This document shows positions 1 to 6,194 of a stretch of 9,406 nt of DNA, piece by piece. The number at the start of each line of letters is the position of its first letter. The stretch's first letter is position 1. Location: positions 1 through 9,406 of the forward strand of contig JAIRMO010000071.1 of assembly GCA_031258625.1 (NCBI GenBank), in the 5' to 3' direction. Both the position numbers and the translations under genes were made by a program. The notes under the pieces were generated by a model. The model was not told the origin of the DNA. It searched no databases and saw nothing but the letters and a program-made list of their open reading frames with translations. This DNA is from Spirochaetaceae bacterium (GTDB lineage: Bacteria; Spirochaetota; Spirochaetia; Treponematales; Breznakiellaceae).

Positions 1-31
1 AGTTTTTGGAACAGCTTCCTTGGATTTAAGA

Positions 32-60
32 GAAAAACCGGGGCTTTTGACCGGTTTTTC
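32..60. terminator. Hairpin with A-tract/T-tract arms, possible bidirectional terminator
   Basis: A perfect 10-bp inverted repeat (gaaaaaccgg at 32-41, ccggtttttc at 51-60) encloses a 9-nt loop. The A-run on one side and T-run on the other make it look like an intrinsic terminator from either strand. The GC part of the stem is only four pairs and the T-run is itself paired, so efficiency is uncertain. It is nested inside a longer imperfect inverted repeat (about 2-24 with 59-79) that shares the TGGAACAG arm described in the next entry. It may end minus-strand transcription from the gene at 175-687. Confidence 0.4.
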
Positions 61-65
61 CAAGA

Positions 66-119
66 GCCTGTTCCAAAACCGTGCGCGTTAGCGCACAGTA
101 AATTAGTTTTGGAACAGGC
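66..119. repeat. Palindromic element with TTTTGGAACAGG arms and internal hairpin
   Basis: A perfect 14-bp inverted repeat (gcctgttccaaaac at 66-79, gttttggaacaggc at 106-119) encloses a second perfect hairpin (gtgcgc at 81-86, gcgcac at 91-96, loop gtta). A further near-copy of the arm, gtttttggaacag, lies at 2-14 in the same orientation as the right arm, so three arms occur within 120 bp. The nested structure resembles a dispersed intergenic palindrome rather than a simple terminator. No gene is seen in it. Confidence 0.6.
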
Positions 120-122
120 GCA

Positions 123-149
123 GATGCCAAAACGTCCTGTTTTGGTATC
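123..149. repeat. Third hairpin downstream of the 170-residue gene
   Basis: Bases 123-133 (gatgccaaaac) pair with 139-149 (gttttggtatc). The stem is 11 bp with one G-T wobble and the loop is 5 nt. It lies 25 bp past the stop codon of the minus-strand gene at 175-687. No T-tract follows it on the minus strand, so it may stabilise the transcript end rather than terminate transcription. Confidence 0.45.
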
Positions 150-174
150 CGTCATACGATTGAAGGGGGCAGAA

Positions 175-687
175 TTATAGTCTGCCGGCGCCGCTGAATT
201 GCGGCTTTGGAGCGGGTCTAACATCCGGCTTAACCGCGTTGGCCGGCTTTTGAGCCGTTTTGGGGATCTTTGCTTTGGGGGCCTTCGCTTTGTTTAAGGC
301 GTCCTTAATGTCAGCGGCGGTAGCGTTGGTATGGATCTTGATGCCGTTTACTTCCATCCAATTCCGGACTGCGGTAACCAGTTCCGTGTCCAGCCCCTTT
401 TTCGCCCGCTCCGCGTCCGCCGGGGCCTGGTACTCCTGAGCGCAGGAAAACACCTGGTGCCCCTTCAGCAGTTCGGCCTTTTCAGGGACCATGCCGTCAA
501 ATTCTCTTTCCGTTACCTTGGTTTTGGTAACCCGCTTCTTGTGGCTGTCCAACTCAAGCTTGAAGTAATAGGCTTTGTTTTTCGCCTTAGCTTCGTTGGT
601 AAGCCGATCTGATTTTTTGGCCTTGGCCAATGCCGCTTCTATTTCTTTTTTAATGTTAATTTCTTTTCCGCAATTCGGACACTTCAT
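175..687 (-). CDS. Hypothetical basic protein, 170 aa, with N-terminal CPNCG motif
   Basis: I do not recognise this protein. It starts at ATG 685-687, preceded by a strong ribosome site (GGGAGG, about 6 nt away), and ends with TAA. The N-terminus has a single CxxC pair (MKCPNCG) like half a zinc ribbon. A second pair is missing; the only other cysteine is in HQVFSCAQEY. Residues about 14-55 are rich in Lys, Ala and Glu and probably helical. Residues about 100-132 (RNWMEVNGIKIHTNATAADI) look faintly like a small HeH/SAP-type helical module, which is only an impression. The last 35 or so residues form a Lys/Pro/Ala tail, as in histone-H1-like or nucleic-acid-binding proteins. No signal peptide or membrane segment is seen, so it is probably cytoplasmic. 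It lies 151 bp downstream of lptB on the same strand and may have its own promoter in the AT-rich gap. Confidence 0.7.
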   Translation of the reverse strand: MKCPNCGKEINIKKEIEAALAKAKKSDRLTNEAKAKNKAYYFKLELDSHKKRVTKTKVTEREFDGMVPEKAELLKGHQVFSCAQEYQAPADAERAKKGLDTELVTAVRNWMEVNGIKIHTNATAADIKDALNKAKAPKAKIPKTAQKPANAVKPDVRPAPKPQFSGAGRL

Positions 688-705
688 ATTATCCTCCCAG
701 GCTAA

Positions 706-731
706 TATATTATTTAAAAAGTAATAATATA
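706..731. other. AT-rich inverted repeat upstream of the 170-aa gene
   Basis: A perfect 9-bp inverted repeat (tatattatt at 706-714, aataatata at 723-731) with an 8-nt spacer lies about 20 bp upstream of the start codon at 687. It falls where promoter or operator elements for that minus-strand gene would be expected, and TATTAT/TAATAT-like -10 candidates overlap it. No convincing -35 is seen. The rest of the 151-bp gap (688-838) shows no clear terminator for lptB. Confidence 0.3.
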
Positions 732-838
732 CAGAAAAAAAGGAAAGCGATTTAGAAGTATCTGAACCTCTTTAAAAATGAAGATCGCAGCGTTTATTTT
801 TTGTATAGGGGCATTAGCCGGGGTTTGGGGGTTTCTTT

Positions 839-3067
839 TTACATCTTGAATTCCGATCCCAGATATATCTTCCGCACCATTTCGTCCCCCAGGATCACGT
901 CCCGGTCTCCCCGGGCAACGATAGTACCTTCGTTGATGATAAAGGCCTCGGTGGTTATTTCCAGGGTGTCCCGGACATTATGATCGGTGATGAGGATGCC
1001 GATACCCTGTTCCGCCAAGCGGCGGATGATCTGTTTTATTTCGTATACCGCGATGGGGTCTATGCCGGCGAAGGGTTCATCCAACAAAAGAAATTTAGGT
1101 TCCGTAGCCAAGGCCCGGGCGATTTCGGTCCGCCGCCGTTCCCCGCCGGAAAGGGTATATCCAAGCTGATGCCGTATCCGGGTTATACCGAATTCCTCAA
1201 GTAAAAATTCCAGGAGCCGCTTTTTTTCTTTTTTATTTATGTCCCGGCGGCTTTCCAGGATCGCCCAGATGTTTCGCTCCACCGAAAGTTTACGGAAAAT
1301 CGAAGCCTCCTGGGGGAGGTAGGCAATACCCTGCCGCGCCCGGCGAAACATGGGTTTACTGCTGATATTTACATCATCCAGGGAAACATACCCCATGCTG
1401 GGCTTATAAAAGCCGACAATCATGTAAAAAATAGTGGTTTTTCCCGCGCCGTTTGGTCCCAGAAGTCCCGCGACCTCACCGTTATGCATGGAAAAATTGA
1501 CGCCCCTAACGACTTCCTTACGGCCGAACCGCTTGTGGAGGTTGGTAACCTTCAACACATGAAGGTTCGCCGGTATAATAATCTCCGGGCTTTTGTCCTT
1601 ATCGCCGCCCTCAACCGTTACACCACCGGCCGGAACCGGCAATACCGCCCCTTTCGCCTCAATACCGTCCGCTGCTGTCCGGTCACGATCCACCACAAGA
1701 CCAGCGCCGTCCTTGCGATCCGCCATATCCGGTTGAGCCGTTACCCCAGGCGGCGCTTTCACCCCGGATCTGGCCGCCACATCAGGCTGGGCTACCACCC
1801 GGGGCTGGGTCACTATGCCGGGCGGCGCTTTCACACCGGGTTGGGCCGCTACGCCAGACGGAGTTTTCACGCCAGGTTGAACGGCCGCCTTAGGCTGGAC
1901 CACTACGCCAGGTTGGGCCGCCACGCCAGACGGGGCTTTCACGCCAGGTTGAGCGGCCACCTTAGGCTGGACCACCACACCGGGTTGGGCCGCTACGCCA
2001 GACGGAGTTTTCACGCCAGGTTGAGCGGCCACCTTAGGCTGGACCACTACGCCAGGTTGAACGGCTACCCTAGGCTGCGCTTTCACACCGGGTGGGGCCG
2101 TTACGCCAGGCGGGGCTTTTACGCTAGGCTGCGCTTTCACCCCAGGCTGAACCACCACTCTAGGTTGGGCAGATGTCCCAGGAAGGGCTTTCACGCCGGA
2201 CAGGGCCACTACGCCAGACGGAGTTTTCATGCCGGGTGGGGCTTTCGTACCGGGCTGAGTAGCCACTCTAGGTTGGGCCACTGTCCCAGGCGGAACTTTC
2301 ATACCGGGCTGCGCTTTCATCCCAGGCTGAGCCACCACTCTAGGTTGGGCCACTGCGCCGGGCTGCGCTTTCACGCTAGGTTGAACGGCCGCCTTAGGCT
2401 GGACCGCCACACCGGATTGGGCCGCTGTCCCAGGCGGAGTTTTCACACCGGGCGGGGCCACTACGCCGGGCGGGGCTTTCGCAATAGGCTGAGTTGTCGC
2501 CCTAGACGGGGCCACCGCGCCGAGCAGGGCTTTCGTACCGGGTCTAGCCGCCACACCGGATTGGACCGCTGTCCCAGGCGGGGCTTTCACACCGGGCGGG
2601 GCCGCTGCTCCAGGTGGGGCTTTCACACCGGGTGGGGCCGCTACGCCAGGCCGAGCCGCTGCCCTAGGCGGAGCCGCCATACCTGGTTGGGCCACTGCTC
2701 CAGGCGGGGCTTTCACCCCGGGCCGGGCCGCCACGCGCGGCTGGGCCGCTGTCCCAGGCGGCGCTTTCATCCCAGGCTGTACCGTTGTCCTAGGTTGGGC
2801 CGCTACGCCAGGCTGAGCCGCTACCCTAGACGGAGCCGCCATTCCGGGTTGGGCCACTGCTCCAGGCGGGGCTTTCACCCCGGGCCGGGCCGCCACGCTC
2901 GGCTGGGCCGCTGTCCCAGGCGGCGCTTTCACGCTAGGCTGGGTTTTCACACCAGGCTGAGTTGTCGCTCTAGGTTGGGCCGCTACCCTAGGCGGGGCCG
3001 TACCTTTGGTGTTTTTCGGGGGATCCTCCGCGGGATAATTGTCAGCCCGGATTTGGTCGTCATTCAC
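839..3067 (-). CDS. lptB: LptB-type lipopolysaccharide export ATPase with ~500-residue repetitive N-terminal extension
   Basis: This is the cytoplasmic ABC ATPase that powers the Lpt glycolipid export bridge. Residues about 501-742 are a complete LptB of usual size (about 240 aa): Walker A GPNGAGKTT (537-545), Q-loop LPQEAS (Q586), signature LSGGERRR (639-646), Walker B KFLLLDEP (658-665, catalytic E664) and H-loop TDHNVRD (H696). Before it come a short acidic start (1-21), 70 tandem hexapeptides (27-446) and a Gly/Asp-rich linker (453-500). The start is GTG 3065-3067 with AAGGGA about 8 nt upstream, inside the end of lptA, and the lptA stop is 5 bp away. No ATG with a ribosome site sits at the domain boundary, so the extension is probably translated. 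An extension of this size is, to my knowledge, not normal for LptB. Family assignment is secure; the role of the extension is unknown. Confidence 0.93.
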   Translation of the reverse strand: MNDDQIRADNYPAEDPPKNTKGTAPPRVAAQPRATTQPGVKTQPSVKAPPGTAAQPSVAARPGVKAPPGAVAQPGMAAPSRVAAQPGVAAQPRTTVQPGMKAPPGTAAQPRVAARPGVKAPPGAVAQPGMAAPPRAAARPGVAAPPGVKAPPGAAAPPGVKAPPGTAVQSGVAARPGTKALLGAVAPSRATTQPIAKAPPGVVAPPGVKTPPGTAAQSGVAVQPKAAVQPSVKAQPGAVAQPRVVAQPGMKAQPGMKVPPGTVAQPRVATQPGTKAPPGMKTPSGVVALSGVKALPGTSAQPRVVVQPGVKAQPSVKAPPGVTAPPGVKAQPRVAVQPGVVVQPKVAAQPGVKTPSGVAAQPGVVVQPKVAAQPGVKAPSGVAAQPGVVVQPKAAVQPGVKTPSGVAAQPGVKAPPGIVTQPRVVAQPDVAARSGVKAPPGVTAQPDMADRKDGAGLVVDRDRTAADGIEAKGAVLPVPAGGVTVEGGDKDKSPEIIIPANLHVLKVTNLHKRFGRKEVVRGVNFSMHNGEVAGLLGPNGAGKTTIFYMIVGFYKPSMGYVSLDDVNISSKPMFRRARQGIAYLPQEASIFRKLSVERNIWAILESRRDINKKEKKRLLEFLLEEFGITRIRHQLGYTLSGGERRRTEIARALATEPKFLLLDEPFAGIDPIAVYEIKQIIRRLAEQGIGILITDHNVRDTLEITTEAFIINEGTIVARGDRDVILGDEMVRKIYLGSEFKM
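1855..2070 (-). repeat. Three 72-bp higher-order units within the lptB array
   Basis: The sequence beginning cagacg recurs at 1855, 1927 and 1999, exactly 72 bp apart. Each unit holds four hexapeptides of the pattern K(V/A)A(A/V)QP, GVK(T/A)PS, GVAAQP, then GVVVQP or a variant. Similarity between the copies is higher than to the rest of the array, which points to recent expansion by multi-unit slippage or unequal recombination. Confidence 0.85.
2630..2935 (-). repeat. 162-bp-period segmental duplication within the lptB array
   Basis: Two eight-hexapeptide blocks, 2792-2935 and 2630-2773, follow the same unit order and are offset by 162 bp (nine units). The best stretch, 2853-2931 against 2691-2769, shows one mismatch in 79 bp. 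This is much closer than neighbouring units are to each other, so a nine-unit segment was probably duplicated as a block. Confidence 0.85.
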
Positions 3068-3072
3068 GGTGA

Positions 3073-3762
3073 TTATCCCTTTATGGATCCTGAAACAGCG
3101 CCTTCCATGGTTACGTCATCGGTATCCAGATCTACCCGGATTTTGTCAGCCCTGAATTCATCATCATCTTTATACACTACCGGAAACCCGGAAAGATCCA
3201 GGAGTTCTTCTTCCCGCCGGTATACCGCATATTCCGAGCGGCATACCATGGTGTCTTTAAAGAGCCGTACCGATATCTGGAAAACGGCAAGTTCCGCCTG
3301 GTCGTCATATTCTATAAAGCGTCCCTTGGCAACTATCTCATTTTTCCGGTCCTCCAGGGTAGAATCCCCTTCCAGCCGGGCTATTTTTAAGTTTCGATCA
3401 TACCGAAGCCGCTCCGTAAGGAAAAGAATATCCTTTTCCTCATCCCTCCCCTGAACATTCCCAAAACATTCGATAAATTGATTGTTATCCCCCTGGAGTT
3501 CAATTCTGTCGGCTTTAAGGAGCAGATTATCGGACTTAACCTCGGCATTCCCCGAAAGAACCGTAACTTCTTTACCCGATGCCCGGCTCCCGCTCATGTG
3601 ATTTGCCTTAAAGGTAAAGGTATCCGCCTTGGCGGGAAGGAGCAAAAAACACCCCAGGATAATAAGAAAGAGGATTTTTATATCGAGGAACGGCGTTTGC
3701 CGCGGTACGCCGCGGAATAGGGGAAGCGGCCTTCCCAGCCGCGTAGTTTCACTCAAAATCAT
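3073..3762 (-). CDS. lptA: LptA/OstA-family periplasmic glycolipid transport protein
   Basis: LptA forms the periplasmic beta-jellyroll bridge that carries lipopolysaccharide or a related glycolipid from LptC to the outer membrane. The 229-residue product has a long basic n-region (1-29), a hydrophobic stretch (ILFLIILGCFLLLP, 30-43) and a likely signal peptidase I site after AKA (44-46). The mature part of about 183 residues matches the usual LptA size. It shows the OstA pattern: FKANHMSG, GNAEVKSDNLLLKADRIEL, then LEGDSTLEDRKNEIVAKGRF. ILGC within the hydrophobic stretch resembles a lipobox, but the continuing hydrophobic run favours ordinary cleavage. ATG 3760-3762 overlaps the lptC stop in an ATGA junction and has GGAGG about 8 nt upstream. 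It lies between lptC and lptB, as expected for this complex. Confidence 0.88.
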   Translation of the reverse strand: MILSETTRLGRPLPLFRGVPRQTPFLDIKILFLIILGCFLLLPAKADTFTFKANHMSGSRASGKEVTVLSGNAEVKSDNLLLKADRIELQGDNNQFIECFGNVQGRDEEKDILFLTERLRYDRNLKIARLEGDSTLEDRKNEIVAKGRFIEYDDQAELAVFQISVRLFKDTMVCRSEYAVYRREEELLDLSGFPVVYKDDDEFRADKIRVDLDTDDVTMEGAVSGSIKG

Positions 3763-4391
3763 GGTGATTCCTCCGGGAGAATACTATGGAACCCGATTGT
3801 CTCTCCGTCTTTTTCATCATCGTGGATATAAAGACCTTCGACACCCCCGGAAAAAGTCCAGGTTCTACTCCGCAGATCCGCGGAAAACCCCCTGCCGGTA
3901 AAGCTCGTCCCGTCGGAACGGTATATATCCACCTCAACACCCTCTTGGCCGGATAGGGAACGTTCCTTGTCCTTCCATTCGATAGCGTCGGTTTCTATGA
4001 TAATATCCTCGGAGTCCACCGATATAGATACTTTCCCACCCAAACGGATGTCTCCCGAATTAAGATCCACCGTTGCGGAACCCGCATTACCCACGGCGTT
4101 TACCGTTTCCCCATGATCCTCAAACTGTTCAAAAGAAAAACTCTCCAATTCCATAACTTGGCGTTTATCATACCGTTCCACCTGTTTGGCCTTAATCCGT
4201 GCCACCGGGTCCCCATCCCTCACCCGGACATATTCCGTGTCTTGCATCACCAGATCCGGGTATTCACCCTCCATGGTGGTCATCCCATAATCAAAACTAC
4301 AGCCCCATAAGGAGAAAAAACTTAATACAATCACCAATCCTTTAACGAAAGAAAAGGATCGAAGGAATTTGACGACCGAATCCCACCCCAT
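3759..4391 (-). CDS. lptC: LptC-family export protein, predicted lipoprotein
   Basis: LptC is the inner-membrane partner that passes glycolipid from the LptBFG transporter to LptA. I place the start at ATG 4389-4391 (MGWDSVVKF), giving 210 residues. A start at 4697 in the same frame would run over 300 bp into pyrG and add compositionally odd residues. The N-terminus has a hydrophobic segment (about 15-29) ending LWGC, so Cys31 is a probable lipidation site. Classical LptC is held by a transmembrane helix instead. The rest is beta-rich and DUF1239/LptC-like: YVRVRDGDPVARIKAKQVERY, then SGDIRLGGKVSISVDSEDIIIETD. It begins 4 bp after the pyrG stop, with the stop codon inside the putative ribosome site (GTAGGCCT), and ends overlapping lptA. 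Family membership rests on pattern and context. Confidence 0.82.
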   Translation of the reverse strand: MGWDSVVKFLRSFSFVKGLVIVLSFFSLWGCSFDYGMTTMEGEYPDLVMQDTEYVRVRDGDPVARIKAKQVERYDKRQVMELESFSFEQFEDHGETVNAVGNAGSATVDLNSGDIRLGGKVSISVDSEDIIIETDAIEWKDKERSLSGQEGVEVDIYRSDGTSFTGRGFSADLRSRTWTFSGGVEGLYIHDDEKDGETIGFHSILPEESP

Positions 4392-4395
4392 AGGC

Positions 4396-6024
4396 CTACC
4401 GGACCTGTTTTCTGTCCCGGGCCGCGGCGATAAAGTCCCTGAATAGGGGGCTCGCGGCGGTAGGCTTGGATTTAAATTCCGGATGGAACTGAACACCCAA
4501 ACCCCAGGGATGTTCCGGCCATTCGGTACACTCCACCAGGCTTCCGTCAGGGGTAAAAGCGGTAAGCAGGAGCCCTGATTCGGACATTTCTTTACGGTAT
4601 TTGTTTGAAAACTCATACCGGTGACGGTGCCGTTCAGAGATGCTTTTTTCCCCGTATGCCGCGAGGATCCGGCTGCCCCCTTCCGCCACGGACTCACTTT
4701 TCCCGAGCCGCATGGTGCCTCCGTAATTTTTTACATCTACCTGTTCCTCCAGAAGACTTATTACGGGATATTTGGTATCCTGGTTGAATTCGGTGGAATC
4801 CGCGTCCTCCCAGCCCAATATATTCCGTCCCCAGTCGATAACCATGATCTGCATCCCTAGGCATATACCAAAATAGGGGACCTTGTTTTCCCGCGCCCAG
4901 GCCGCGGCCCTGACCATACCGTTAATCCCCCGCTGGCCAAACCCACCGGGTACCAGGATGCCGTTTATTTCAGCCTCCCCGCCGGCCCCCAGGACATTTT
5001 CCGGGGAATCCGACCCTTCCAGCCGGGAGGAATCGATTTTAACCAGTTCAACCTCCACCCCGCAGGCCAAACCCGCATGGAACAGGGCCTCGTACACCGA
5101 TTTGTACGAGTCATGGAGGTCCATATATTTACCCACGATGCCGATCCGGACCTTCCCTCTCCGGGTCTTAAAACGTTCCATCATGGAATACCAGGGGGCA
5201 AGATTCGCGTGCCGGCTCTCGACCCCCAGTCTTTTGAGTACCACCTGGTCCAGTTTTTGCTCAAAAAAGATCAAAGGTATTTCATAAATTGTAGTATCCA
5301 CATCATAAGAAGTAAATACCGCATCGGGGGCCATGTTGGTAAAAAGGGCGATTTTTCGGCGGGTCGGCTCATCCAGCATAACCGGCGCCCGGCAGATAAG
5401 TACATCCGGCTGAATTCCCTGTTCCTGCATGGCCTTTACCGAGTGTTGGGTGGGTTTGGTCTTGAGTTCTCCCCCGGCAACCTCGGGGATCAGGGTCAGG
5501 TGGACCGAAATGGCGTTGGTTTTGCCCGATTCATGAATAAGCTGCCGGGCGGCCTCCAGAAAAGGGATGGACTCAATATCCCCTACGGTACCGCCGATTT
5601 CCACGATCACCACATCGGTATCCGGGTCTTCCCGGGACGCCGCCAGGATCCGGCTTTTTATCTCGTCGGTAATATGGGGAATCACCTGGACGCAGCGTCC
5701 CAGGTACCGTCCTTCCCGTTCTTTACGGATCACCGAGTCGTAGACCTGGCCCGTCGTAATGGAATTGGTCCGGGAGAGGAGCCCCGAGGTAAACCGGGCG
5801 TAATTCCCCAGATCCAGATCGGTTTCGGCCCCGTCATCGGTAACATAAACCTCCCCATGTTGGTAGGGACTCATGGTTCCGGCATCCACATTGATATAGG
5901 GATCACATTTAACCATACGGACATTAAGCCCCCGGCCTTCAAGCAGCGCCCCCAAAGAGGAGGCCGCCACCCCTTTACCGAGACTTGAACATACACCCCC
6001 TGAGACAAAAATGAACTTATTCAT
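4396..6024 (-). CDS. pyrG: CTP synthase
   Basis: PyrG aminates UTP to CTP using ATP and glutamine-derived ammonia, the last step of pyrimidine nucleotide synthesis, in the cytosol. At 542 residues it is full length. The synthetase half opens MNKFIFVSGGVCSSLGKGVAAS, with the P-loop at about 14-22; the metal and UTP region includes GAETDLDLGNY (66-75) and VEIGGTVGDIES (141-152). The class I glutaminase half has the nucleophile Cys388 in GICLG and the His514/Glu516 pair in QFHPEF. The ATG at 6022-6024 is well supported because the family motif KFIFV starts only two residues later. No Shine-Dalgarno sequence lies upstream, and a promoter sits almost against the start codon. pyrG is first in the cluster with lptC-lptA-lptB; its CTP could support CMP-sugar activation for the exported glycolipid, which is inference. 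Confidence 0.97.
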   Translation of the reverse strand: MNKFIFVSGGVCSSLGKGVAASSLGALLEGRGLNVRMVKCDPYINVDAGTMSPYQHGEVYVTDDGAETDLDLGNYARFTSGLLSRTNSITTGQVYDSVIRKEREGRYLGRCVQVIPHITDEIKSRILAASREDPDTDVVIVEIGGTVGDIESIPFLEAARQLIHESGKTNAISVHLTLIPEVAGGELKTKPTQHSVKAMQEQGIQPDVLICRAPVMLDEPTRRKIALFTNMAPDAVFTSYDVDTTIYEIPLIFFEQKLDQVVLKRLGVESRHANLAPWYSMMERFKTRRGKVRIGIVGKYMDLHDSYKSVYEALFHAGLACGVEVELVKIDSSRLEGSDSPENVLGAGGEAEINGILVPGGFGQRGINGMVRAAAWARENKVPYFGICLGMQIMVIDWGRNILGWEDADSTEFNQDTKYPVISLLEEQVDVKNYGGTMRLGKSESVAEGGSRILAAYGEKSISERHRHRYEFSNKYRKEMSESGLLLTAFTPDGSLVECTEWPEHPWGLGVQFHPEFKSKPTAASPLFRDFIAAARDRKQVR

Positions 6025-6032
6025 GTAAATGC

Positions 6033-6061
6033 ATTATCCCGGACCTTCGCCCTTTCGTCAA
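6033..6061 (-). promoter_or_regulatory. Sigma70-type promoter of pyrG (predicted leaderless)
   Basis: On the minus strand TTGACG (6061-6056) and GATAAT (6038-6033) are separated by exactly 17 bp, each matching consensus at five of six positions. Only 8 nt separate the -10 box from the ATG at 6024, so transcription should start at about 6026-6024, giving a 5' leader of 0-2 nt. No Shine-Dalgarno sequence is present in the correct place, which fits leaderless translation. Confidence 0.65.
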
Positions 6062-6104
6062 CACTCCCTCAAAAATAGAGAGAGAATCCTAAAAACCATT
6101 GAAA

Positions 6105-6128
6105 ATAAAGCCCCCGCGGGTTCTTTAT
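6105..6128. other. GC-capped hairpin in the divergent pyrG-cheR region
   Basis: Bases 6105-6110 (ataaag) pair with 6123-6128 (ctttat), and inside them ccc (6111-6113) pairs with ggg (6118-6120), with a two-base bulge. The core contains the palindrome cccgcggg. It lies between the two divergent promoters, next to a 10-bp AT palindrome (ataatattat, 6127-6136). It could be a terminator against read-through toward pyrG or a protein-binding site; the sequence does not decide. Confidence 0.3.
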
Positions 6129-6159
6129 AATATTATCGGCCAATTTTTGAGAATATAGA

Positions 6160-6188
6160 TTGACAGTAATTAATCCAATTCTTACTAT
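6160..6188 (+). promoter_or_regulatory. Sigma70-type promoter of cheR (predicted leaderless)
   Basis: A perfect TTGACA (6160-6165) is followed after exactly 17 bp by TACTAT (6183-6188). Six bases later is the cheR ATG (6195), so the expected transcription start coincides with the A of the start codon. There is no purine-rich ribosome site before the ATG. An overlapping TATAGT (6186-6191) is a better -10 match but would need a 20-bp spacer. Confidence 0.65.
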
Positions 6189-6194
6189 AGTAGT

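Larger units (their letters stand above)
1730..2989 (-). repeat. 70-copy 18-bp coding tandem repeat (hexapeptide array) in lptB
   Basis: Seventy consecutive 18-bp units (1260 bp) encode residues 27-446 of the LptB extension, with no break in phase. The unit is roughly [G/R/S/K]-[V/T/M/A]-[K/A/V]-[A/T/V]-[P/Q]-P, for example GVKAPP, GVAAQP, GVVVQP and RVVAQP. Glycine follows proline at most junctions, giving a Pro-Gly turn about every six residues. Acidic and aromatic residues are almost absent, so the region should be disordered or extended and positively charged. A final degenerate unit (DMADRK) follows the array. Confidence 0.95.

Noticed and set aside
1730..2989. CRISPR array or collagen-like repeat
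   Set aside because: The 18-bp units are contiguous with no spacers and are in frame with lptB. Glycine occurs about every six residues rather than every three, so it is not collagen.
1484..3454. 656-residue open frame on the plus strand opposite lptB and lptA, rich in Arg, Gly and His repeats
   Set aside because: It is antisense to well-supported genes. Its openness follows from the 18-bp repeat lacking stop triplets in that frame. It has no ribosome site and its low-complexity sequence mirrors the lptB array.
4392..4697. Longer lptC start at 4697 (312 residues)
   Set aside because: The extra 102 residues overlap the conserved glutaminase end of pyrG in another frame and look like shadow sequence. 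The start at 4391 has a signal peptide directly after it.
5077..5988. 303-residue plus-strand open frame inside pyrG
   Set aside because: It is the antisense shadow of the conserved CTP synthase coding sequence, with no recognisable protein features or start signals.
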